The position numbers and the translations under genes were made by a program. A stretch of 64,000 nucleotides of DNA from contig LT635914.1 in assembly GCA_900128565.1 (NCBI GenBank), forward strand, positions 1-64,000. Direction: 5' to 3'. The notes beneath the pieces are model-generated. The model did not search any database, was not told the DNA's origin, and saw only the letters and a list, made by a program, of their open reading frames with translations. Of the stretch, positions 1 through 9,000 are shown in pieces (within the stretch, counting starts at the first letter, position 1; each line of letters opens with the position of its first letter). The DNA comes from Stramenopiles sp. TOSAG23-6 (Eukaryota > Sar).

Positions 1-32
<32 letters not shown>

Positions 33-252
33 ATTTAAATTGATATTGGATATATTTTTATTATTATGATATCATTTAATAATTCAAATCAATCATTCTA
101 CATCTTTCTCTTATCCGATAGATATTTATTAGTCCAAAGGTTCACAACAATAAATGTATAAGTTATGTACTAGTATATATTCACAGATACCAAATCGGAA
201 AACATAACATACGAAGTGTTATACACCCTATCCCTAATAACTGTTTTTATGC
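1..252. other. A27 run and 3' flank of the EF-hand gene
   Basis: The stretch begins with 27 A and is very AT-rich. Read on the minus strand it is the 3' flank of the EF-hand gene. An AATAAA-type site lies about 120-130 nt past the stop (minus strand, near 126-132), a possible polyadenylation signal. I see no gene or RNA here. Confidence 0.5.
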
Positions 253-1122
253 TTAAAGAAAAAGGTTTTTACATAAATTTGCATAGTTTATATATTCTCC
301 CTCGGCAGACTCATCTATGAGAGAAGCAAAGCTTCTCCTCTCTCTAAAGTTCAGTGGAATTCCCATGGAAGTGATCACACGAATTATATCTTCTCGGAGA
401 ATTAAATTTTTATCATCAACCAACAGTTCACCACCAGAAGATTTTGCACGTTTTTCTCTATACACGTGGTTGAATAGACCTAATGCAGTCATAACCTCTG
501 CCATTTTCTTTGGATTTCTATTCTCTGGATGCTCCTTGATGTTGTCTTTTATCCATTGTCGATATTTCACACGTTTTCCTTCTACAGACTGACTAAAATC
601 GCGTTTGACATCTAGAAACACATATGGGGGGAAATATGCCAAGTCATAGGCACCGATTTTTGTTACCTTTCGTGTTTCTGTATTAATTACTGCCTTTGAG
701 CGTACGTTGAGAGGTTTAATGAAATTGGTTGTAAAGGCTAGCCAGTCTGTGTGTGATATAGTACCCCTATCGTTAACCTCCAGATAACCTTTGCTAGTGT
801 CAGAAACTCTGCACCGTTTAGCTGAATTGAACAATTTAAAGGCGTCTAATAGTTTTGGAGTGGTGAGTAAACCATTTTGTACCAATTTTGAGGACAGCAC
901 ATTCAAAAAGTCTTGTTCGGTAATGGATTTAGGATCAAGGCAAAATAGAATACGCTTGAACTCGCTAGTAGTTTGACAAAAGCCTAGAGATTGCATAGCT
1001 TGTGCAAGCTGTACAGGTGTGAGTAGTCCATCTCTATCTTTATCGAAGAAGCGGAAAGCGGCAAGATATTCTTCTTCTAACATATCGTGATCTGTTTGCT
1101 TAAACATACCACTGGATATCAT
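253..1122 (-). CDS. EF-hand calcium-binding protein, 289 aa (block A copy 1)
   Basis: The start is an ATG at 1122 and the stop is TAA at 253-255. One canonical calcium loop is visible at residues 27-38 (DKDRDGLLTPVQ): Asp at positions 1, 3 and 5 and Gly at 6, but Gln instead of Glu at 12. A second, degenerate EF-hand follows (about 58-77). Residues 91-103 (LLDAFKLFNSAKR) and the C-terminal segment DESAEGEYINYANL look like further EF-hands that have lost ligands. The middle third (about 140-230) matches nothing I recognise. The paired-EF-hand layout is calmodulin-like. A faint resemblance to the axonemal protein DRC8/EFCAB2 around LLDAFKLFNSAKR is a guess. It is divergently paired with the SAP-like gene, 245 bp away. 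It contains no N, unlike most genes here. Confidence 0.78.
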   Translation of the reverse strand: MISSGMFKQTDHDMLEEEYLAAFRFFDKDRDGLLTPVQLAQAMQSLGFCQTTSEFKRILFCLDPKSITEQDFLNVLSSKLVQNGLLTTPKLLDAFKLFNSAKRCRVSDTSKGYLEVNDRGTISHTDWLAFTTNFIKPLNVRSKAVINTETRKVTKIGAYDLAYFPPYVFLDVKRDFSQSVEGKRVKYRQWIKDNIKEHPENRNPKKMAEVMTALGLFNHVYREKRAKSSGGELLVDDKNLILREDIIRVITSMGIPLNFRERRSFASLIDESAEGEYINYANLCKNLFL

Positions 1123-1367
1123 AATTATTTTTGTCGTGGTACTTTTCTAAATTAAAAAGATTTAGTTGCTTGAACAAAATTCTTTTTTCTAAGATACTCT
1201 TGATTTTTGAGATTTTTAACGGCCGTCCGTTCGGCGGTATGGTATCCCGGTAACCCTCGTCATTTATTTTCGGGTATTTACCGGAAATTAGATAAGGGCT
1301 TCTTCACCAACCACACCACACAATAGAATAGAATTAATGAAGAATTATTTTGCGTGTTAAAAAAACG
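1123..1367. promoter_or_regulatory. Divergent promoter region, EF-hand / SAP-like genes
   Basis: The 245-bp gap separates two divergent start codons. It holds a GC-rich island unlike its surroundings, including the palindrome ACGGCCGT (1219-1226) and repeated GGTA/TACC motifs near 1234-1285 such as GGTATCCCGGTAACCC. A 7-codon upstream ORF (ATG 1337 to TAA 1360) ends 7 nt before the ATG at 1368. Function is inferred from position. Equivalent stretches are 30714-30958 and 36159-36403. Confidence 0.4.
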
Positions 1368-2645
1368 ATGTATCAATGGGTGATGAAGAGATCAACACCA
1401 GAGAAAAGGAAGCGNCAATGTTCACCAGTACCCATGTTGTCTNTGAATAACTCTGATGGCGATGTGAGTGTTCATTCTACCACTCCTTTCAAGCGCCAAC
1501 GGTATGCCAGTGTGTATAGTTTTCACCGGAATTTGAATAATTCGAGGAGTGAAAACAGTCGTATGTCCCATGAGCATGGTACCGGTGATATTAATCGAGA
1601 AGAAGACTATAGACAAGAAGACGATAGATACTACGATACAGTGAATGACTTTGACCGTTGTTCCGTTGCGGAACTAAAGCGGCGTTTGTCTGCGCTAGGA
1701 GTAAATTTTGCGCACTGCACTGACCACGCAGATATGAAGTCACTTTTGCGAGAGCGAATGATGAGAATTGGCGAATCAGAGAATAATCTTACATCTTGCT
1801 TAGATACTGACAAAGAAGCTAAAGTAGCCAAAGTACACGCCCATCTTCAATTTAAACCTCACAAAACAGAAATAGGAAAAAACACTAAAAAAGACGAAAG
1901 TAACATGAAATCAGCACATAACCCTAACCCTACCGTAAAAAAATGTAATAGCAATATTGAAAATATGGGACAGTTGCATAATAAGACTGGACGTAAAAAG
2001 GAAGGTAGTCTTCCTGATAAATCTGATGAACCACAGAATAGCATAACAAGACTTCCGAAGAGAAAACTTGAGGAAAGCAAAATCCAACACAATTATTCTG
2101 GAAACCGGGTAAATCCAACAACTGGTACAGAGAAACAGGCTGTCGTCGAAGAAAAAGAATCGCATTCTGTACAACTTGTATCNCATCCATTAAAAAAACG
2201 TCGAATTATTCATAGTAATCAAGATAAAAATAATAACGAAAAGCAGAAAATAGAATTAGTAAATACACGAAATACCAGTAAAAGCGAAAAATCGACTAGT
2301 AAAAGAAAATATGCATTCATTTCCGATGGTGTATCTGAAAGCACTAGTACTAGTGGTGGTGAAAGTGATGCTCCACTAAAAAAATTTTGCTCAGATGTAA
2401 ACGATAATGAAAAAAATAGTGATGGTGGCAGTAGTTCTAATGTCAGTAGCANTATTTGTGGTGGTACTTCCGATAATTATGTAAAAGAGCCCAACCCTAA
2501 CCCTAAGTTTTTTGATCAAGAAGGTCATCAAGAAGGTATTGAACAGAAAACGGAAGGAGGAGAACAAACTGTAAATAGTTCAAAGTCGTCTCTTTTGACA
2601 AAAAAAACCTGGCGCAGTTTACGGCAATTATCTGTGGACGAATAA
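1368..2645 (+). CDS. Lysine-rich nuclear-type protein with a SAP-like motif, 425 aa (copy 1)
   Basis: I chose the ATG at 1368; the open frame extends to 1350 but only with a TTG. The next in-frame ATG is 1383. Residues about 93-137 carry a SAP-like helix-turn-helix (VAELKRRLSALGV...ADMKSLLRERM), the fold used for DNA/RNA binding in SAP proteins and found at the C-terminus of MANF. The rest is low-complexity, rich in Lys, Ser and Asn, with basic clusters (KRKLEESK, KKRRIIHS, SKRKYAF) that look like nuclear localisation signals. Two Asn-Pro-Asn-Pro stretches are encoded by telomere-like CCCTAACCCTA DNA (about 1921-1933 and 2493-2505). Four N positions fall in the coding sequence. A nuclear nucleic-acid-binding role is inference; no family assigned. 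Confidence 0.6.
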   Translation: MYQWVMKRSTPEKRKXQCSPVPMLSXNNSDGDVSVHSTTPFKRQRYASVYSFHRNLNNSRSENSRMSHEHGTGDINREEDYRQEDDRYYDTVNDFDRCSVAELKRRLSALGVNFAHCTDHADMKSLLRERMMRIGESENNLTSCLDTDKEAKVAKVHAHLQFKPHKTEIGKNTKKDESNMKSAHNPNPTVKKCNSNIENMGQLHNKTGRKKEGSLPDKSDEPQNSITRLPKRKLEESKIQHNYSGNRVNPTTGTEKQAVVEEKESHSVQLVXHPLKKRRIIHSNQDKNNNEKQKIELVNTRNTSKSEKSTSKRKYAFISDGVSESTSTSGGESDAPLKKFCSDVNDNEKNSDGGSSSNVSSXICGGTSDNYVKEPNPNPKFFDQEGHQEGIEQKTEGGEQTVNSSKSSLLTKKTWRSLRQLSVDE

Positions 2646-2951
2646 TTCAAAGATTCTCTCTTTGACAACACAATTAGTCTATTGATTACATGATGAGATT
2701 TGTAACTAATAAAAATGTTCTAAACAATTAAANTTTNTCTAANTTTTTNGTTGTGGAACCGGGTACCTAAAAAAAATGTAACGTTTTTTTCGTTAGTAAA
2801 AATTTGCACTCTTGTACTAGTATCAATGAAAGTCTTTAAGTAAATATCCAACACGAATAGTCATCACAAAATAGTAATTTTTTAGTATTGATTACACACA
2901 TTGCGATAAAGGCTTGATTGACGAATAGGCATTTTTGATTATATTTTCTTC
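2646..2951. other. Intergenic region, SAP-like gene to CFAP58
   Basis: This 306-bp stretch has no gene. AATAAA at 2708-2713 is a plausible polyadenylation signal for the upstream gene. Four N lie within 17 bp (2733, 2737, 2743, 2749). GTACCTAA (2763-2770) matches the central motif of the CFAP58 introns. A small hairpin follows (TAACG, seven T, CGTTA; 2779-2795). The remainder, up to the ATG at 2952, should contain the CFAP58 promoter, but I recognise no specific site. Confidence 0.45.
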
Positions 2952-5850
2952 ATGCCAGCCACAGTTGATTCTAGTGAAGATGAGGAAAAGAATAGAAAAG
3001 AAGAGATCCAGCGACGAAAAAAAGCAGAGCTTAAGGAACTACTCACTAAACCTATAGTCTCTGCTGATGAAGATGCTTTCAACGAAGCAATATCTGGATT
3101 TGGGGGAGTNTATAAGATGCTACAAGCTCAAGGTGGTATGGGTAATTTTAAGCCTGAATTTGAAAAGTTATTTGAAAAAATTGGGAAACAATTTAAATCT
3201 GAAGTTGAACAAGTAAAAAAAACTTGCGAACTGATAAAGGACACAGAAGACAAAATATTGAAACTTGGTGGGCTCAAAAAACAAACCGAAGAGAGCGATT
3301 TTAGAGCAAATAATGTTAAGCGAGATATCAAAAAGTTTCAAGTTGAAATCAAACAATGTCAAGATTCAGAGGATATTGCTCGCGCGGAGATTAATAAACT
3401 TTCTATAAATATTTCTGATTTAGAGGACGAGATGGAAGTTGGTCCTGGCCTGACAAAGAATCAAAAGCTTGAATTATCTAATTTAGAAGATGAACGTGAT
3501 CAGAAACAACTTGAGTTGCAAGCATTGACGCAAGCATTGACAAACGTTCGATTCAAAACGTCGGGGCTTTCTGAACATGTATGTTTTATNTTTTTTCAAT
3601 TTCGAATTTATATTTTTTCATACGAAATTCCGTACCTAACGATTTTTTTTTGTGTCATATTTTTTCCAATACATGTAGAAATTAAACAACACGAACTTAC
3701 TGAAGTGACCTCTGCGGCAAAAGCTTTAGAAGGAGAAGTAAAAACATGTGAAGCACAGATTATTAGTGCACAAAACAAAAAGGATCGTTTTGATAAACAG
3801 TTAAAAATTCAGCGAGTTGAACTCCAACGTTTGCAAGCAATAGTCCAAACCAAAACAGTTAAAATCGATGAATCTACTAGTTTAAATGATAAATTTGAGT
3901 CAAAACAAAAAATAGCAGAACTCCAAATTGGTGTTTACCTCAAAGACTATGATGCTTTATTTCAGCAAATCAAAAAAGTTGAAGAAGATATTGAGGAGAG
4001 AATTCACACAAATGATCTCATTGAGCAAGGAAATGCTAGACGGTTAAAAGAATGCGGACAACGACAAAAAGAAGTTAGAGAAATCGAAAAAGAAATTCGC
4101 CGAGTTCGGAAACTGAAGAAGTTAACTGTTAAAAGGTACGAAGAAGCTGATCAGCGTATGCTTCGCTATGATAAAGTAAATGCTGATCTCCGAGCAAAGA
4201 TGTCAGGTGTNGAAGCAGCAATTGAAGTTGAAAAAAAGTTAGCGGATTCATTAAAAAAGGCGGCNGCAGATCATGAGCGAGATCGTACATTCTTGAATAA
4301 GAAACTTACAAAGGAAGAAATAGCAACAAAAGGAACNCATGATTTAGTTAAAGTTGCAGAAAACACCATAAAAAATGTTGGGCGAGATATGTATGTTTTA
4401 TTTTTTTTGTACGAAATTTTTTTTTCGTACGAAATGTTGTACCTAACAAAAATTAATTTTTTTTTGAAATATTTTTCCAAAATACATTCAACTATTTAAG
4501 GTCTCGGCGCGTAAACAGCGCGAAAGGATCGAAGCTTTAGAAATTGAGAGAGACAAATATGAGAAAGAATGCCATTTGGTAAATCAAAAATACTATGCTG
4601 CTCTTGAAGATGTTCGCCTGCATGAGCTTCAAGTAGTTGAAGAACAGAAAAAGATTGCAGNGGGTGAAAGTCGTATTAAAAAGCAGCAAAATTTGTATGA
4701 AGGGGTCCGGAGTGATCGTAATTTATACTCGAAGCAACTTATTGAATCCCATGAAGAAATAGCCGAAATGAAACGTAAATTTAAGATTCTTGTTCAAGTA
4801 ATTGAACAACAAAAAGAAGAAATCACTTCGAAAGACCAAGATCTTCTAAAAGAACATTTTGCTCATGTCAAGGTTTGTAAAGATGTTAAACGTCTTAGAA
4901 ATGATATTACGCGAGTACGCAAGCAAATCCTATCCTCCGATCAAATTCTCAGCACTCAAAAAGATGAAGTTCGGAAACTCAAAGCCATCATTCAGGAAGC
5001 TGACGGTGAAACTGCAAGGTCGTCAAAGGAGTTCACAGCTGTTGTAAATGAACGGGATATTCTTGGTGCGCAACTTATACGCCGAAATGAAGAGTTGGCT
5101 AAACTTTATGAAAAAATTAAGATTCAAAGATCAACACTATCCAAAGGTGAGTGGCAATATTCTCAAACTCAAGCAAGAGCCGAGGCATTGAAAGATGCAT
5201 TGGTCATTGCAAAAGAACGTCTTGATTATCTCAAGAGTAATGTTCTTGATCTATCATCAATGAAAACTAGGCAATATAGTCTTGAAAAAGAGATTTTGAG
5301 GGAGAAGGCCAAAATCACTGCTTTATCGACAGAATTAGAACGTCCAATGAATATACATAGATGGCGAAAACTTGCNGGTACCGACCCAAAACGATTTGGG
5401 CTCATTCAAAAAATCCAAAGAAAGCAAAAGCAACTACTGTCAAAAACACAGGAAGTGATAGAAAGAGACCTATTAATACAAGAAAAAGAAAGATTATATG
5501 TTGAATTGAAGAATATTCTAGCGAGNCAGCCAGGGCCTGAAGTTGCCGAGCAGCTAACGATATATGAAGAAAACCTAAAAGAAAAACGACACCAAATGAA
5601 AAAAATGGATAACGAACTTGACATGTATAAGCACCAAGTTGAAGAATTAAAACATGATATTGAGCAAATTTCAGAACGAATGATTTCGATGAAGAAAGAT
5701 TATTTTAGAAAGATGCGGAAGCAACAACAAGATATGCAAATACAACAACAACAACTACATTTGGAACAACAGAGTCAACAGCATCAAATACAAATGCAAC
5801 AGAAAATGGAATTATTTCAAAATGAAATTAATGAAAGTGAACAAAAATAA
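2952..5850 (+). CDS. CFAP58 (CCDC147), ciliary coiled-coil protein, about 897 aa, 3 exons (copy 1)
   Basis: The start is the ATG at 2952. Exons are about 2952-3578, 3679-4390 and 4501-5850, ending in TAA. Nearly the whole protein is heptad-rich coiled coil. Exon 3 carries blocks I recognise from animal CFAP58: KKQQNLYEGVRSDRNLYSK, NERDILGAQLIRRNEELA, LYEKIKIQRSTLSKGEWQY, MNIHRWRKL, QEKERLYVELKNILA and QPGPEVAEQL. The predicted length is close to the roughly 870 aa of animal homologues. CFAP58 is an axoneme-associated protein needed for motile cilia and sperm flagella, so this organism probably builds a motile flagellum. The C-terminal tail is Gln-rich and specific to this protein. Both introns resemble each other, and their exact splice points are uncertain by 1-4 nt. 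Seven N fall in its span. Confidence 0.93.
3579..3678 (+). repeat. CFAP58 intron 1, introner-like (copy 1)
   Basis: A T-rich insertion of about 96-100 nt interrupts the coiled coil. It starts GTATGTTTTAT, has a centre with TACGAAATT and GTACCTAAC (branch-point-like CTAAC), and ends ATTTTTTCCAATACATGTAG. It is flanked by the direct repeat ACATGTA at 3575-3581 and 3671-3677, exactly 96 bp apart, like a target-site duplication. The start ATGTAT and end ATACAT are inverted. Excising 96 nt keeps the frame; the obvious GT...AG choice (100 nt) does not. Mirror copies are at 28403-28502, 38615-38714 and 63439-63538. Confidence 0.75.
4391..4500 (+). repeat. CFAP58 intron 2, introner-like (copy 1)
   Basis: The insertion is about 106-110 nt. 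It shares with intron 1 the start GTATGTTTTAT plus a T run, the central TACGAAAT and GTACCTAAC, and the ATTTTTCCAA/ATACAT segment near the end, then runs on to CTATTTAAG. The centre has a palindrome TTCGTACGAA. Without removal the frame stops at 4497-4499. Frame is kept by 4395-4500 (GT...AG) or by 4391-4499. Mirror copies are at 27581-27690, 39427-39536 and 62617-62726. Confidence 0.75.
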
Positions 5851-6055
5851 AAATCATGTTTCATTGTACAAACCTGTCCAATATTTTCATACGTTGTTGT
5901 AACGTTAACGTTTATTTTCTTTTTTGATACCCTCGAAATTAGTATCTAATAGCTAGTATCAAAATTTCTTAGATTCAATTCATCGATATACGTCCAAATT
6001 TTACTCGCACATAGTATTAGAGAAAATGCAACAACAGTAAGTGAGCATCTANACA
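5851..6055. promoter_or_regulatory. Intergenic region, CFAP58 to NACHT-WD40 gene
   Basis: These 205 bp run between two co-directional genes. An AATAAA motif overlaps the CFAP58 stop codon. The perfect palindrome AACGTTAACGTT sits near 5900-5912, followed by two ATAGCTAGTATC-like half repeats near 5940-5960. A promoter for the downstream gene is expected here, but no specific factor site is recognised. Confidence 0.3.
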
Positions 6056-9000
6056 ATGTTGGGAAACGCTTCAGAGCCTCGAGNGTTTGCCAAAGANTTG
6101 CCAGAGATGGAGGGTTTTGATGTTGTTGGTTCATTCTTTGGTCGTGGTTCTGGTCATACTANCAAAAAGTCTACGGCTGTAGAAGTAGAAAACGCAAAGA
6201 CAGCTAAACATGAAATAGTTCCTCAAATTGATAACGATGTGCAGAACCGTATAGAAGTTCCAGAGAAGAAGAAGAAGAAGAAGATAAGAAAGAAGAAAAG
6301 TCGCAAAGAACTTTGCAAAGAACAGATTGCCCAGGAGAGGTTCCCAGCCGCAATCACCACAGCCAAGAAAGGTATTCTAATGAACCCTAAAGATATAGAG
6401 ATGCATAAATTGCTTGCAATGGCCGAGCGCATGGAGAGACAGAGAACAGAACATGTCTCTGCTAGCTGGCTAAAGAGACGAATCCGCAAAAATCGGCANC
6501 CAGTTCTGAAAATAAGTGAGTTCGATACTAGTAAAACATTTGAGCATACGGAACCAATGAATGCTTCAGCCGACATAATACCGCGACCAGATCCAGTGAA
6601 TCCTGGAGCCACACAAATAACGGCAAAGCANATGCAACGAGGAAGAAAAGCAAAGGANAGTAGCATGAAGCTATCAGACTCAAAATCTATTCCATACCAT
6701 GTAAAGAAACAAGAAGATTTCANACGATACAATAAATCTTTGCAACGACTGAGAACAACTGGAAACCCTAGTTCATCAGAAATGCGAACTCAAACGAAAT
6801 ACGGCAACTCTGGCAACCAGTATAAGCAAAGAATACGTCCTTCTACAGCCCCTGCAATGTTATCAAAAGAGAAGAAAGTAAGCGGGAAATCGGGGAATAT
6901 TAATTATCAGAGGCAAAGAAAACTATTGGCAACGTTTGGTATACCTTTTGACTTAGAATCAAAAACTCGANGTTATGNTAACAATAGAAAAGCTTTTTCT
7001 GCCCAACGTGGGATGCGTCCGTCGACATCATGTTCACCTCGNAAAAAATATTTTANGGGAGATAAAAAANAAAAATCTACTTCATTGTCACCTAGACGTC
7101 GCAGTAATAATTCTAGGTTTCCAGATGTTGAAGAAGTATACCCCATAAAAATTAACTCGCATGTACATTTGCCACATTTAAACATCAAAATGCCTATACC
7201 TATTCAAACGCTTCATGCTCACCACATACACAATGATTGCACCGAAATTCGATTGTCGTCTCACTACACCAATATTTCTTCAAAGCAAATGTCACAAGGG
7301 AAGACGAGACAAAAACCTATCAATCAAAAAAATGCAAANCAAAGAGAACTCATATTAATGCATAGAGAGGACTGTGCATCACATCATTGTATGATATGGG
7401 GTGAAGGAGAGGCTGCCCTTCGAGCACATGGATTTCAACGGAATGTATACATTTATTTGGCATCNGTAGGAAAGGGATTTGAAGAAGAACATTGGGTTTT
7501 CCACAATGTAGTAGTCCCATTATTGAATCGCCGACTGAAAGAAAAAAACTTGTGTATACNTGTTCAACTAAAAGATGGATCTCACGTTGAAACGTCACTT
7601 AATTTGTTGGAAAATATGCAGCGTGGTATCAAAACATGTAAACCATTCTATGTTGCGTTGATTGGTGAAGAATATGGGTGGATTCCGGATACAAAATTGT
7701 GTGGTGCTAACGGTGTGAGATCTCTCTTTCACATGACAATAAAAGCAATGAATCGTTCAGCACTTCCAAGTCATCGTTTCATATACAACCGAATATTGAA
7801 AAATAATACAAAAATCAGTAAGGAGAATTNGAATTTAAATCTTTTGGAAATTGATATTAAATCATATGATGAAAAGTTTTCTAAATCTTGTAGAAATACT
7901 TATGAATGTAGACAAGGGGCACTCAATGAGGTGAATAGTATAGACAGACTTAGTTTAAATACATTGGCAAGTATAGCAATTGATGACATATTTGAGGCTT
8001 TACAGTACGAGTTTGGATTTGATTGTAGTCCTTGCACTTATGGTTTACCTGGAAACTACGACTCTGTCAAAACATCACAATCAAAATTAGAAGTTTCAGG
8101 GCATAAATTGTTAATTCAAGAAAGTTTTCTTCACCAACACCTTGTATCACAATATACATCTCAATATGTACCATATTTCAGTGATGATTTTAATGACCGA
8201 GTAGTTGATGAAATAATGGATGAATTGTGGACAGCAGGTGAACACGGAAAACCTTTAGTGTGGGAAAGGCCCCTTAATCTTGCCGGTATTGGCGTGACAA
8301 CACTATGTGCGAAGATAGCTCATGTATGTCCTAAAGTTTGTAAAGAAAAGGAGCGCAATAGTGTAATTTCTTTATCTCATTTTGTTGGTGCATCACCTAA
8401 TAGTTATGATTGTAGACGTATGCTATTCCGTTTGTGTTTTGAACTTCAANCACGTTTTGAAATTTGTGTCAATACTAGAATCCCAGGAGAATACTCCAGC
8501 CTCCGGCCGTATTTTTTTAATTTGCTTGATAAAGTTGCNCTTAAAGCTGAAAGAGATAACCTTCAATTATTGATATGCATTGATGATGCTCATAAGTTAA
8601 GTGTTCCGTACAAGTCTGAAGAATTTGACTGGATACCTTATCGCTTTCGAAACAATGGCCATATTATGATTATGATCACCATGCCTATGGGGAAATTACC
8701 GAAAGGAAAACCAGAAACTGCNGTATTTGACATCAAACATTTACTACCATCTGGCAAGACCTTGATAAAATTTAGTACTCTAGTGGTAAAATCTTTNATC
8801 AGAAGATCGAATATTGCCAGCAAATCTTTATTNCATAGAAATATAGATAATACACTTATCTCATTGATTGATATGNTGTCCAACACAGAATTTCAAAACA
8901 TCACAATTACACCTCTATATCTGGAAATTGCAACATATATTTTCTTTTCTGAAGACTTAGGGGTTTCACGCAAATCTTTTCCGAACAGTTTGGACGGAAT

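Noticed and set aside
2952-4499. A separate 515-aa protein ending at 4499
   Set aside because: The last codons are intron 2 sequence; the coiled coil continues in frame from 4501 as the CFAP58 C-terminal half.
5740-5840. CAA-rich stretch as a microsatellite
   Set aside because: It encodes the Gln-rich C-terminus of CFAP58 with mixed CAA/CAG codons and interruptions, so it is coding low complexity rather than a free repeat array.
6041-6055. GTG start for the NACHT-WD40 protein
   Set aside because: A TAN codon at 6050-6052 is probably a stop, and the ATG at 6056 is close by. Non-ATG starts are not needed.
6223-6732. 169-aa frame antisense to the NACHT-WD40 gene
   Set aside because: Its Phe-rich stretch is the complement of the sense poly-Lys codons, it has no domain, and the sense frame is clearly coding.
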